From G963663315 sp965208975 (GTDB lineage Bacteria; Pseudomonadota; Gammaproteobacteria; Arenicellales; Poriferihabitantaceae): DNA of 64,000 nucleotides. Where the stretch lies: positions 1,798,001-1,862,000 of the forward strand of contig CBDBQH010000003.1 of the NCBI GenBank assembly GCA_965208975.1, in the 5' to 3' direction. This document shows positions 53,510 through 63,155 of the stretch, one piece after another. A model generated the notes under the pieces. The model searched no databases. It saw only the letters and a list, made by a program, of their open reading frames with translations, and was not told where the DNA came from. The first letter of the stretch is position 1, and every line of letters begins with the position of its first letter. Made by a program: the position numbers and the translations under genes.

Positions 53510-54685
53510 ATGGAACCGACTGTAGATACCGTAGATACCGATGGAGACACGATTCCACTCTCCCTTTACATTCATTTCCCCTGGTGTGTCAAAAAGTGCC
53601 CCTATTGCGACTTCAACTCGCATACGTTCGCAGGGGAGCTCCCGGAGCAACGCTACATAGACAGCCTGAAAACAGATTTCGATACCGACGTTCGCCAGTT
53701 GAATCCAGGTCGCAGACTCCACTCGATCTTTCTCGGAGGCGGCACCCCCAGTTTGTTCCGGGGGGAGTCAATCGCGGCCCTGCTTGAATTCATCGGGCAG
53801 CGAATCGAGTTCGAGCCGGATATGGAAATAACCCTGGAAGCGAATCCGGGAGCGCTGGAATACGACCGATTGGAGACCTGGCTCGAAGCCGGGGTGAATC
53901 GTCTGTCTATTGGTGTACAGAGTTTTAACAACCGCCATCTGGCGGCCCTGGGCCGGATTCATCACTCTGATGAGGCTGAGCGCACAGTCACCCAGGCCCG
54001 GCGGGCCGGCTTCAATAACCTCAACCTCGACATCATGTTCGGTCTGCCCGCACAAACACTGGCCATGGCGCTGGACGATTGCGTCCGGGCCATTGCCCAC
54101 TCGCCGGAACATTTGTCATTCTACCAACTGACCCTGGAGCCGAATACCTGGTTCCATCGACATCCGCCCGTCCTGCCGGACGAAGATCTGTGCGCGAACA
54201 TGCAGGACGCAATCGCCAATCAGCTGGATGAAAACGGTTATACGCGCTATGAGGTATCCGCCTACGCCAGGCCGGGCCGGCAATGTGTCCATAACCTGAA
54301 TTACTGGCAATTTGGCGATTACCTGGGAATCGGCGCCGGCGCCCACTCCAAGGTGACGGATAGCGATGGCGTCACCCGGTCATGGAAACAGAAAAGACCG
54401 GAGACCTGGATGTCCTCCGTCCACGCCGGGAAACCCTATTGTTATCCGGCCAGAGTGGAGCGGGACGACATTCTGTTTGAATGTCTGTTAAATGCGCTGA
54501 GAATCAAAAAGGGGATTGATGTGAATATGTTTGAGCGCCGGACCGGGTTGCGCCTGGATGCGGTCACGGAGCCGTTGGACGACCCGATTGCACAGGGTCT
54601 GTTGCAAATATCCGGCAACCGGATTCAATGCACGGAGAAAGGCTATCCATTTATCGACGAAATTCTGCAACAACTGCTGGCTTGA
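53510..54685 (+). CDS. hemW: Radical SAM heme chaperone HemW
   Basis: HemW is a heme-binding radical SAM protein (often mis-named coproporphyrinogen III oxidase). It has LYIHFPWCVKKCPYCDFNSH (the CX3CX2C cluster), FLGGGTPSLFRGESIAALL, ITLEANPGALEYDRLETW, GVNRLSIGVQSFNNRHLAAL and QCVHNLNYWQFGDYLGIGAG. At 391 residues it is full length. The ATG at 53510 follows GACAAACAGG; an upstream alternative lies inside the previous gene. Confidence 0.93.
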   Translation: MEPTVDTVDTDGDTIPLSLYIHFPWCVKKCPYCDFNSHTFAGELPEQRYIDSLKTDFDTDVRQLNPGRRLHSIFLGGGTPSLFRGESIAALLEFIGQRIEFEPDMEITLEANPGALEYDRLETWLEAGVNRLSIGVQSFNNRHLAALGRIHHSDEAERTVTQARRAGFNNLNLDIMFGLPAQTLAMALDDCVRAIAHSPEHLSFYQLTLEPNTWFHRHPPVLPDEDLCANMQDAIANQLDENGYTRYEVSAYARPGRQCVHNLNYWQFGDYLGIGAGAHSKVTDSDGVTRSWKQKRPETWMSSVHAGKPYCYPARVERDDILFECLLNALRIKKGIDVNMFERRTGLRLDAVTEPLDDPIAQGLLQISGNRIQCTEKGYPFIDEILQQLLA

Positions 54686-54730
54686 TCCAGCAAAAACGCA
54701 GCCTGACTGTGTTATCTTTACGTCTTGCCA

Positions 54731-55372
54731 GTGAAGCCAAGAGGCGCTCCGTACTTGTTTGTCCGTAATTTATTGCTGTTTTTATTTTTGGCCTTCCCGC
54801 CTGTTGCTTTCGCAGACGAGGATGTATGGGACATATCCCGGCTGATGCATCAGTTTCCCAAAACCGTTCATGCAAAACTGGTTTTCAGGGAAACCAGAAG
54901 CTCGGCTTTTCTGGTGACTGATCTGGTTACCACAGGGAGTATCGAGTATCGTCAACCGGACTATATCGAGAAGAACACCGTATCTCCGATTGCTGAGAAA
55001 ATCGTCGTCAACGGGAATTACGTGTCGATAGAAAAAGTCGTTCACCAAAGGAAAGGCGAGGATGTGGTACAAGTCCAGAAATACCCGATACAATCCCATC
55101 CGGTTTTAGCAACCGCGGTGACCAATCTCCGGGCCATGCTTGGCGGAGACACGTCCCGAATCAGGAAGGACTTTGAAATCAAACTGGACGGCAGTCGTGC
55201 TGACTGGCAGCTCAAGCTCACCCCGACCAACCCGGAAATCCTGCAATATTTCGACCGGATAATACTTCATGGCCGCGATGCCCGGATACAAAAAGTGGTG
55301 TCGATTCTGAGCGATGGAGACCAGTCCATGCTTGATCTGACCTATCGGTTTCTGCAACCAGCCAACCCGTAA
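54731..55372 (+). CDS. LolA-like outer-membrane lipoprotein carrier protein
   Basis: An exported protein of about 213 residues with a signal peptide (NLLLFLFLAFPPVAFADEDV) and the LolA/LolB-like half-barrel pattern: FPKTVHAKLVFRETRSSAFL, TTGSIEYRQPDYIEKNTVSP, VVNGNYVSIEKVVHQRKG, and KDFEIKLDGSRADWQLKLTP. The start is GTG 54731 (a TTG six bases earlier is possible). It is followed within 6 bp by an MMPL exporter, a pairing known from lipid-transfer and aryl-polyene clusters, so it may carry a lipid handed over by that pump. Confidence 0.78.
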   Translation: MKPRGAPYLFVRNLLLFLFLAFPPVAFADEDVWDISRLMHQFPKTVHAKLVFRETRSSAFLVTDLVTTGSIEYRQPDYIEKNTVSPIAEKIVVNGNYVSIEKVVHQRKGEDVVQVQKYPIQSHPVLATAVTNLRAMLGGDTSRIRKDFEIKLDGSRADWQLKLTPTNPEILQYFDRIILHGRDARIQKVVSILSDGDQSMLDLTYRFLQPANP

Positions 55373-55378
55373 ACGGCT

Positions 55379-57706
55379 GTGGATGTTGCACGTACCAAAG
55401 CGAGCGTTATTCTGTGTATTTTTGCCATTGCGCTGGTCACAGTCTTCACTCGATTCAACGTATCGACTGATATTGGGATATTTCTCCCGAAGCCTGAAAC
55501 CCGGTTCGAGAAACTATTGCGCCATCAACTGGATAACGGGGTATCATCCAGCATTATTCTGTTGGCGTTTGAAGGGCTGCCTTCAACAAAGCTCGCCGAA
55601 TTCAATCATCATGTTGTTGAGAAACTGAGGACTTCCGGAACATTTGATCAAGTCATCAACGGGGCCTCGGAATCAAGCGATGAAATTCTTTCCTTTCTGG
55701 AAAAGCACCGTTATTTGCTGACTCACAATAACCTGACAGAACAGTTTTCGATATCCGGGTTGAAATCAGCGCTCAATGCCAGATTGGAAGGTCTGTATTC
55801 CTCTGCCGCCTCTTATGAAAAACGTTTCCTTCGCAAGGACCCGACAGGCGAAATTCTCGATTTACTGGAGAACTGGCAAGGCCGGGTGAGCCGTCATAAA
55901 AAACCGGAGGAGTTGCATGGAGTCTGGTTTTCTGAAAATCATCAGCGTTCGCTGGCGCTGATCGAAGTCGGGACTGACATTACCCGGATGGAGAATCAGG
56001 AGACGGTGGTAGAGGAAATCCGGACTACTCTGAATGCCATGAAACCGCCCGGATTGAATGTGATCATGGTCGGCCCGGCGGTGTTCGCCGTCGAGTCTGC
56101 AAAGAATATACGGGGAGATATAAAAAACCTGTCGACGATGGCGATACTGCTGGTGGTGGTGTTTATCTGGGCGGCGTATCGATCCGGTCGTATAGTTGTG
56201 CTAACCATACTACCATTAGTAGCCGGCATGACCGTAGCGACTGCGTTTATCTTGCTGTTTTACGGGCAGATTCACGATGTTACGCTGGTATTCGGAATCA
56301 CCCTGGCAGGGGTCGCCGTGGACTATCCGATTCATCTGCTGACCTGCGGCCTGAGCCAGAACCTGAAAGACGAGAGTAACAAATTACAAAAAGTATGGCG
56401 GACCTTGCGATTGGGCGTTTTTTCCACCGTCATCGCTTATGCCGCGTTTTTGTTGTCCGGTTTTGGCGGATTACAGCAGTTGGGGGCTTTCACCATTGTC
56501 GGACTGGTGACTGCGGCGCTGTTTTCGCGGTGGGCGCTGCCACTCATTGCCAACCACCGCGGGCCACCCTCGGGATTAGCCGGAGTCCATGGCCGATTGA
56601 AATCGCTGGGTCGGTCGGCTACCCGATTCCGCATGGTGGTGGTAGCCATGCTGGTAGTTTCCGCGTCGGTATTGTTGTTTCATGAGAATCCGGTGTTGCA
56701 CCTGAATGTGGATTCACTCAGTCCGATCAAGGATCAACGCCGGGCAGAAGGAAGAATGTTGCGTGAAGACATTGGATTCTGGTACGGCGGCAGCATGTTG
56801 ATGATGACCGCCATGGACAAGGAGGGTGTGCTGCGGCTAAGCGAACGTCTGGAAGCCGGTCTGGATGACCTGATAGAGGCCGACATTCTCGAAGGCTTTG
56901 ACATGGCTTCGCACTTTCTGCCGAGCCGACAACAGCAATCATTACGCAAGACCCAGCTGAAAGAAGTGGACTCAATCATTGCAAATCTGAGCGCGGCGCT
57001 CGCGGACTTCCCTTTCCAGGCTGATGTGTTTGACCCCGCAATCAAGGATATTCGGGCGCTGGATAAACTCGAAACCCTGGATATAGCCAGCCTGAAAGGC
57101 ACTCCCATCGGCAAAAAACTGGAGCCGTTCGTATTTGATTTTGAAGGCGGAGCGGCGGGGGTCATTCTCCTGCACGGTATCCGCGATGAGGCGGCAATAA
57201 AAAGTTTCGCCAACGACCACGCGGAAGTTCATTATATGAATCTGAGGACTGCGTCCACGGCTCTGGTTGCCAGGAGTATAAAGCGGGTGGCTTTATCCAT
57301 GATTGCCTGTATCACCATTATCTATATCACCCTGGCCCTCGGATTCAAAAGCCTGACGCGGCCATTGAAAATCATGGTGCCGACTTTCTCGGCGGCAGTG
57401 ACCGTAGCCGCCGTTCTGGTTTTCAGCGGCCATTCGCTCAGCATTTTCCACCTGATCTCGTTATTGCTTGTGGTCGGTCTGGGCTTGGATTATGCCTTGT
57501 TTTTCAACCGACTGCCGGAGAATGACGATGAATGGGATACGACTTTCAAGTCCCTCTGGGTATGCGGAATCACCACCATGCTGGTATTCGGTGTCCTCTC
57601 CTTTTCCTGGACGCCGCCGCTCGAAGCGATTGGATTAACCGTTTGTATCGGCACTTTTATCAGCATCGTATTCGCGGCAATGTGGGCGGCCGTCGCCGAA
57701 AAGTGA
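55379..57706 (+). CDS. MMPL-family RND-type exporter
   Basis: A 775-residue inner-membrane exporter. N-terminal helix (SVILCIFAIALVTVFTRF), a large periplasmic loop, then helices 2-6 (about 250-400: STMAILLVVVFIWAAYR; FGITLAGVAVDYPIHLLTCG), a second loop and a second helix block (about 635-770: MIACITIIYITLALGF; LLLVVGLGLDYALFFNRL). The GxxxDY motifs of MMPL proton relay are present in both halves. The start is GTG 55379. It is probably co-translated with the LolA-like gene; the substrate is likely lipid. Confidence 0.87.
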   Translation: MDVARTKASVILCIFAIALVTVFTRFNVSTDIGIFLPKPETRFEKLLRHQLDNGVSSSIILLAFEGLPSTKLAEFNHHVVEKLRTSGTFDQVINGASESSDEILSFLEKHRYLLTHNNLTEQFSISGLKSALNARLEGLYSSAASYEKRFLRKDPTGEILDLLENWQGRVSRHKKPEELHGVWFSENHQRSLALIEVGTDITRMENQETVVEEIRTTLNAMKPPGLNVIMVGPAVFAVESAKNIRGDIKNLSTMAILLVVVFIWAAYRSGRIVVLTILPLVAGMTVATAFILLFYGQIHDVTLVFGITLAGVAVDYPIHLLTCGLSQNLKDESNKLQKVWRTLRLGVFSTVIAYAAFLLSGFGGLQQLGAFTIVGLVTAALFSRWALPLIANHRGPPSGLAGVHGRLKSLGRSATRFRMVVVAMLVVSASVLLFHENPVLHLNVDSLSPIKDQRRAEGRMLREDIGFWYGGSMLMMTAMDKEGVLRLSERLEAGLDDLIEADILEGFDMASHFLPSRQQQSLRKTQLKEVDSIIANLSAALADFPFQADVFDPAIKDIRALDKLETLDIASLKGTPIGKKLEPFVFDFEGGAAGVILLHGIRDEAAIKSFANDHAEVHYMNLRTASTALVARSIKRVALSMIACITIIYITLALGFKSLTRPLKIMVPTFSAAVTVAAVLVFSGHSLSIFHLISLLLVVGLGLDYALFFNRLPENDDEWDTTFKSLWVCGITTMLVFGVLSFSWTPPLEAIGLTVCIGTFISIVFAAMWAAVAEK

Positions 57707-57731
57707 CCGCATCTTCTAATCGGAACCAATC

Positions 57732-59297
57732 ATGAAATCATACCGGAATCAGCCAAATATCCTGATCGTCATGGCGGACCAGTTAAGCGCCCGGGCGTTG
57801 GGGTGTTATGGAAACGACGAGGTCTACAGTCCCAACATTGACACTCTGGCAAGCCAGGGAGTGTTGTTTCAGAACGCCTATTCCAGCAGCCCGTTGTGTA
57901 CACCGGCGCGATATGCCTTCATGACCGGGCAGAATGTCTCGCGTTGCGGAGGATATGACAACGCCGCCTATCTGCCGTCAACGATGCCGACTTTCGCTCA
58001 TTATCTGCGATTGATGGGGTATCGCACCTGTCTGTCGGGGAAGATGCACTTTGTCGGCGCCGACCAGCTGCATGGATTTGAGGAACGGGTCACAACCGAC
58101 ATCTATCCCGCCGATTTCGGCTGGGTACCGGACTGGACGAACCCGCGGCAGCGGATTGACCTGTGGTATCACAACATGTCCAGCGTAACCCAGGCCGGGG
58201 TGGCAGCGATCACCAATCAGCTGGCTTATGATGACGAGGTGGGCGCCCAGGCTATGCGTGTGATCTATGACCACGCCCGCTCCGAAGACTCCCGGCCATT
58301 GTGTCTGGTAGCCAGCTTCATCCACCCGCACGACCCGTATGCAGCCCGGCAAAAATACTGGGACCTGTACGACAATGTGGATATTTCTCTGCCATCGGTT
58401 GCCCGGCCGGCTGTTCAGCCTGACCCCCATAATCAACGCCTGGAAAATGTGATTGCGATTGATGCGGTTGATCTCGACGATCAGCAGATTGTTAATGCCC
58501 GGCGCGCCTATTACGCGAATGTCTCCTACGTGGATGAGTGGCTGGGACGATTGCGGGACACGCTTGATGAATGCGGGCTGAGTGAGAATACCGTGATCAT
58601 TGTGACTGCGGACCACGGCGATATGCTCGGTGAATATGGATTATGGTATAAAATGTCATTCCGGGAGTGGTCCTGCCGGATTCCGATGATCATGAGCCAG
58701 CCGACCGGATGGGCGCCGCGGAAAGTCAGCCAGCCGGTTTCCCTGGTGGATGTGCTGCCGACCTTGCTGGATATTGCATCAGCTGGTGTCGATGCCGACA
58801 AACCGCAAGCCATTGACCCGCTGGACGGGCGCAGCCTGTATCCGTTGTGTCAAGGTGACGAATCTGGCGACCCGAACAGAACGGTCAGTGAATATCTGGC
58901 TGAAGGGACCTCAGCTCCGATGCTGATGATCCGCTTTTCCCGCTACAAGTACATTACCTGCCCAACCGACCCGGAGCAGCTTTTTGATCTGGAAAATGAC
59001 CCGGACGAAACCATCAACCTGGCTGGCGATCCGGCCTTTGATGCGTTGCTCAGAGACTTGCGACAGCAGGCCGAAGAACATTGGGATGCCGAACCACTGC
59101 GGCAAACCGTGATTGCCGACCAGGAGCGGAGAAGAAGGGTTCACAGCGCTCTCACCGTCAGCAAGCTCCACAGCTGGGATTACAGCCCACAGCGCAATGC
59201 CGCCGAAGAATACACCCGAAGCCATCATGACCTGACCCGCCTGGACAGCGCCTCCCGATTGCCGCGACCCGCTCCGTTCAACCCGAAATACCGATAA
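57732..59297 (+). CDS. betC: Choline-sulfatase
   Basis: BetC hydrolyses choline-O-sulfate to choline and sulfate. The 521-residue protein has the sulfatase N-terminus ILIVMADQLSARALGCYGND, the formylglycine motif SSPLCTPARYAFMTGQ (Cys56 to be converted), and the BetC-specific TCLSGKMHFVGADQLHGFEE, TTDIYPADFGWVPDW and WYHNMSSVTQAGVAAITNQL, with ADHGDMLGEYGLWYKM near 305. The C-terminal extension typical of BetC is present. It requires a formylglycine-generating enzyme elsewhere. The choline transporter and betaine genes are not adjacent. Confidence 0.92.
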   Translation: MKSYRNQPNILIVMADQLSARALGCYGNDEVYSPNIDTLASQGVLFQNAYSSSPLCTPARYAFMTGQNVSRCGGYDNAAYLPSTMPTFAHYLRLMGYRTCLSGKMHFVGADQLHGFEERVTTDIYPADFGWVPDWTNPRQRIDLWYHNMSSVTQAGVAAITNQLAYDDEVGAQAMRVIYDHARSEDSRPLCLVASFIHPHDPYAARQKYWDLYDNVDISLPSVARPAVQPDPHNQRLENVIAIDAVDLDDQQIVNARRAYYANVSYVDEWLGRLRDTLDECGLSENTVIIVTADHGDMLGEYGLWYKMSFREWSCRIPMIMSQPTGWAPRKVSQPVSLVDVLPTLLDIASAGVDADKPQAIDPLDGRSLYPLCQGDESGDPNRTVSEYLAEGTSAPMLMIRFSRYKYITCPTDPEQLFDLENDPDETINLAGDPAFDALLRDLRQQAEEHWDAEPLRQTVIADQERRRRVHSALTVSKLHSWDYSPQRNAAEEYTRSHHDLTRLDSASRLPRPAPFNPKYR

Positions 59298-59345
59298 CCA
59301 GTGATGCCCTGATTCCCATAATCCGGCAGGGGAATTTCAATCATA

Positions 59346-61961
59346 TCAGTGAGCGCTTTGTTTCGGCGCTCTTCTGCGCTGTGACCACCAGACCAGTCCC
59401 AGCAACAAAAACGCGGGCAGATAAAACATCTCTTTGGGTACACGGTCTTTTCGGGTTTTGATTGTACTTAATTCCACCGGATCATCGGTATAGTAGTCGA
59501 AGGTCTTGCCGATGGTTTCAAAGAAGGGCGAGCCGGGGAAGGGTTCCTCAATAATGGCGCGGCCATCTTCTACAATGACTGTGAGTCCGGCCTTTTCCAG
59601 TCTCTCGATCGCTTGTGTCTGGTCACCCATCGGCACCAGAATGGTTGTGCTGGTGATCTCGCCGGTATCAAAATCAGGGCCGGTTACCACCATGGTCAGT
59701 GTCCCGTCGGGAGTCGCGTTATCAACCACCTCATAAACCTTGGCAGGGTGAATGTCATCGAATGGCGGGTCTACCCTGTCCAGCCAGAAACCGGGGCGAA
59801 ACAGGGTGAAGGCGACCAGCAGCAGCACCACCGATTCCCAAATCCTGTTGCGGGTCAACAGCCAGCCCTGGGTGGCCGAGGCGAACAGCATCATGGCGAT
59901 GACGGCGACAATGAATACGAATACGGCCTTTAGCGGCGATACATTGATGAGCAGCAGTTCGGTATTGAAAATAAACAGAAACGGCAGCAGGGCGGTGCGA
60001 ATATCATAAGCGAACCCCTGAATCCCGGTTTTGATCGGGTCTCCCTTCGAGATGGCCGCCGCCGCGAAAGCCGCCAGCCCGACCGGGGGCGTGTCGTCCG
60101 CCAGAATGCCGAAATAAAATACGAACAGGTGCACGGCGATTAACGGAACCAGCAGGCCGTTGGCCGCCCCCAGGGTAATGATCACCGGGGCCATCAACGA
60201 GGAAACGACGATATAGTTGGCTGTTGTGGGCAGCCCCATGCCGAGAATCAGGCTCATCACAGCGACCAGTAACAACATGATGATCAGATATCCGCCGGAC
60301 AGGAACTCTACAAACTCGCCGACCACCTGGTGGGCGCCGGTCAATGATATGGTGCCGACTATAATCCCGGCGGCGCCGGTCGCAACCGAAATACTGATCA
60401 TGTTGCGTGACCCTGCGATCATGCCGGAGATCCAGTCATCCTTGCCCGTTCGAAAGGCTGCCCGATAGTTTCCGGAGCCGCGGAAAAACGCCTTGATCGG
60501 ATGCTGGGTCAGGGTCACGATGATCATTGCGATGGCTGCCCAGAATGCCGATAATCCCGGTGACAGCCGCTCAATTACGATGCTCCAGATCAGAATCACG
60601 ATGGGCAGGATGAAATACAGGCCGGTGAGCGCGGTTTCTCCCGCTTTGGGCAGTTCGGTGATCGGCGCGTCCGGGGCGTCGACAACCAGGTCAGGTATTG
60701 TGGATGCCAGTTTCAGGAGATACAGGTAGACTCCCGTGCAACCCGCCGCGACAATATAAAAGGCCGAAGCCGGAGCCACGACCTTGATCCAGCCGAGGCC
60801 GTAATAAACCACAAGGCCAAGCAGTCCGATGCCGATGAATCCGCCCAGAAACCCCATCATCTTGCGGACAAAAGTAAGGGAGGAGGGTGGTTTGGGCAGT
60901 CCTTGCAGGTTCAACTTCATGGCCTCGAGATGAACGATGTAAAAGAGCGCGATATAGGATACCAGCGCCGGAACCAGGGCATGTTTCAGTATCTCCTGAT
61001 AGCTGATGCCGGTAAATTCGGCGATCAGGAATGCGGCGGCTCCCATAACCGGGGGTGTCAACTGGCCATTGGTTGAGGAAGCCACCTCGACCGCTCCCGC
61101 CTTTTCGGCAGAAAATCCGGTGCGTTTCATCAGTGGAATGGTAAACGTCCCGGTGGTGACGGTATTGGCGATGGATGATCCGGAATACATACCGCTCAGC
61201 GCGGAAGCCACCACGGCCGCCTTGGCCGGTCCGCCGCGCAAATGTCCGAGCAGGGAAAAGGCGATCTTGATGAAGAAATTCCCCGCGCCGGCTTTTTCCA
61301 GAATGGAGCCGAACAGCACAAACAGGAAGATCAGGCTGGCCGAGACACCGAGCGCGACACCAAATACCCCTTCATTCTGCATCCAGAAGTGCCACATCGC
61401 CTTGCCGTAGGACGCTCCCTTCCACTGAATCGTTTCGGGTAACCAGTGGGCGTTGCCGAAGAAAACATAAGCGACAAACACACTGGCAACGATCAATAAC
61501 GGAAGTCCGAGAGATCGATAAACCGTGATTCCAAGAATCAGCATGCCGATGGTGGATGCGACCAGGTCGCTGGTTGTCGGCAATCCGGCGCGCACCGCAA
61601 TTTCGTTGCGAAGAACCACGATATACAGACAGCAGACCACGCCGGCAACAGCCAGAACCCAGTCATACCAGGGGATTCGGCTCGACGGGCTGGACTTGAA
61701 CAGAGGGAAAGCAAGGGTGGCCAGGAAAAAGCCGAACGCGAGGTGGATCAAGCGGGCGTTCGAGTTGGTGACGATGACACTGATTCCGGTCACATCGGTC
61801 AGCCAGAACGGGAGGTTGGAGGCAATATAAAGTTGAAACAGGGCCCAGACAAACGCGACCGTGGCGATTAGTTTGCCTTCCCAGCCGGTCGGATTGCGCC
61901 CTCCCGTATCAATAGACGAAAAATCCTCCAGGTTGCCCTGGAGTTGATTGTTTGGCGCCAT
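59346..61961 (-). CDS. TRAP transporter fused permease (TAXI type)
   Basis: An 871-residue inner-membrane protein joining the small (DctQ-like, first ~200 residues) and large (DctM-like) permease subunits. The DctM part shows GHLRGGPAKAAVVASALSGM, YSGSSIANTVTTGTFTIPLM and SSTNGQLTPPVMGAAAFLIA, characteristic of TAXI-TRAP systems, and later MGLPTTANYIVVSSLMAPVI. The C-terminus contains a soluble segment of about 130 residues (THIGDQ-type region around ILVPMGDQTQAIERLEKAG) before a last helix. It is the permease for the receptor at 62074-63045; the substrate is unknown. Confidence 0.9.
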   Translation of the reverse strand: MAPNNQLQGNLEDFSSIDTGGRNPTGWEGKLIATVAFVWALFQLYIASNLPFWLTDVTGISVIVTNSNARLIHLAFGFFLATLAFPLFKSSPSSRIPWYDWVLAVAGVVCCLYIVVLRNEIAVRAGLPTTSDLVASTIGMLILGITVYRSLGLPLLIVASVFVAYVFFGNAHWLPETIQWKGASYGKAMWHFWMQNEGVFGVALGVSASLIFLFVLFGSILEKAGAGNFFIKIAFSLLGHLRGGPAKAAVVASALSGMYSGSSIANTVTTGTFTIPLMKRTGFSAEKAGAVEVASSTNGQLTPPVMGAAAFLIAEFTGISYQEILKHALVPALVSYIALFYIVHLEAMKLNLQGLPKPPSSLTFVRKMMGFLGGFIGIGLLGLVVYYGLGWIKVVAPASAFYIVAAGCTGVYLYLLKLASTIPDLVVDAPDAPITELPKAGETALTGLYFILPIVILIWSIVIERLSPGLSAFWAAIAMIIVTLTQHPIKAFFRGSGNYRAAFRTGKDDWISGMIAGSRNMISISVATGAAGIIVGTISLTGAHQVVGEFVEFLSGGYLIIMLLLVAVMSLILGMGLPTTANYIVVSSLMAPVIITLGAANGLLVPLIAVHLFVFYFGILADDTPPVGLAAFAAAAISKGDPIKTGIQGFAYDIRTALLPFLFIFNTELLLINVSPLKAVFVFIVAVIAMMLFASATQGWLLTRNRIWESVVLLLVAFTLFRPGFWLDRVDPPFDDIHPAKVYEVVDNATPDGTLTMVVTGPDFDTGEITSTTILVPMGDQTQAIERLEKAGLTVIVEDGRAIIEEPFPGSPFFETIGKTFDYYTDDPVELSTIKTRKDRVPKEMFYLPAFLLLGLVWWSQRRRAPKQSAH

Positions 61962-62008
61962 CTTTACCTCGCGCGGGTCTGGAAGGTTATGTTCATTGAT
62001 CCGTTATC

Positions 62009-62048
62009 AAAAAAAAACCCTCCCGAAATTTTTGGCGGGAGGGTTTTT
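62009..62048 (-). terminator. Rho-independent terminator between TAXI receptor and permease
   Basis: CCCTCCCG (62018-62025) pairs with CGGGAGGG (62036-62043) around a loop, with runs of A and T on both sides, giving a bidirectional intrinsic terminator. On the minus strand it sits 25 bp after the receptor stop, so it would let only part of the transcripts continue to the permease gene. Confidence 0.85.
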
Positions 62049-62073
62049 CTGGTTACAGCCGGTAACGGTAAGA

Positions 62074-63045
62074 TTACATCCAGCCGCGTTCCTTGTAATA
62101 CTTTTCTGCGCCCGGATGCAGCGGGGCTGAAAGAGAGTCGGAAATCATTTCCTTCTCGTTCAGATTGGCAAACGCCGGATGCAGTTTCCTGAAGTCATCA
62201 AAGTTTTCAAATACGGCCTTGACCACGACATAGACGACCTCGTCGGGGACATCGGCGCTGGAAACGAAGGTGGCGCCAACGCCGAAAGTGGCAATGTCAT
62301 TCTCATTATTGTACATACCTGCCGGGATGGAAGCGGTTCGATAGTACGGGTTGTCGGCAACCAGTTTGTCAATGGCCGCTCCTTCAACGGTGACCAGGTG
62401 GGCATCGCAGGTCGCTAAAGATTCCTGGGTCAGGGCGGACGGGTGGCCGACCAGCCAGAAATAGGCGTCAATCTTGCCATCGCATACAGCCTGTCCGGTT
62501 TCCGCCGATTTCATTTCTGCTGCAAGTCTGAGGTCGCTACGTTGCCAGCCGAGCGCTTCTTCAATTACTTCCCAGGTGCCGCGAGTGCCTGAACCGGGGT
62601 TGCCGATGTTCAGGCGCTTGCCTTTGGCGTCGGTCAGGGTATTGATCCCGGAGTCGTCGCTGGCGATGACGGTGACTGGCTCAGGATGGACCGAGAAGAC
62701 AGCGCGCAGCTTCTCGAATGCGCCCTGATCCTCGAATTTTGAAGTGCCGTGGAAGGCATGATACTGCCAGTCGGATTGCGCTACGCCAAACTCCAGTTCA
62801 CCGGCGCGGATGGTATTGATATTGTAAATCGAGCCGCCGGTGGACTCCGCCGAGCAACGAATGCCATGCTCCTTGCGGTTCTTGTTTACCAGTCTGCAAA
62901 TGGCGCCGCCGGTTGGGTAGTAAACGCCGGTTACGCCACCTGTGCCGATGGAGATAAACTGTTGCTGGGCATGGGCGGTCATTGCGCTCATGCCGGTCAC
63001 AGCCATTCCCGCGGCAACGACCGAAGATAGAATCATGTTTCTCAT
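62074..63045 (-). CDS. TAXI-family TRAP transporter solute-binding receptor
   Basis: A periplasmic binding protein of 323 residues with a signal peptide (MILSSVVAAGMAVTGMSAMT, cleavage after AHA). The TAXI core starts FISIGTGGVTGVYYPTGGAI, then CSAESTGGSIYNINTIRAGE, GVAQSDWQYHAFHG, NIGNPGSGTRGTWEVIEEAL and MYNNENDIATFGVGATFVS. TAXI receptors bind glutamate/glutamine and other carboxylates in studied cases; here the ligand is unknown. AGAGG lies seven bases before the ATG. Confidence 0.93.
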   Translation of the reverse strand: MRNMILSSVVAAGMAVTGMSAMTAHAQQQFISIGTGGVTGVYYPTGGAICRLVNKNRKEHGIRCSAESTGGSIYNINTIRAGELEFGVAQSDWQYHAFHGTSKFEDQGAFEKLRAVFSVHPEPVTVIASDDSGINTLTDAKGKRLNIGNPGSGTRGTWEVIEEALGWQRSDLRLAAEMKSAETGQAVCDGKIDAYFWLVGHPSALTQESLATCDAHLVTVEGAAIDKLVADNPYYRTASIPAGMYNNENDIATFGVGATFVSSADVPDEVVYVVVKAVFENFDDFRKLHPAFANLNEKEMISDSLSAPLHPGAEKYYKERGWM

Positions 63046-63155
63046 GGTAATGCCTCTTTCAATTCAAGTGTAAGGTAAATTGAATAGTAACATCTTTGCG
63101 GTGTCCGTTGTCATGTAAAGATAAATTTCTCACTTGTTCCTGAACCGGGACAAAA

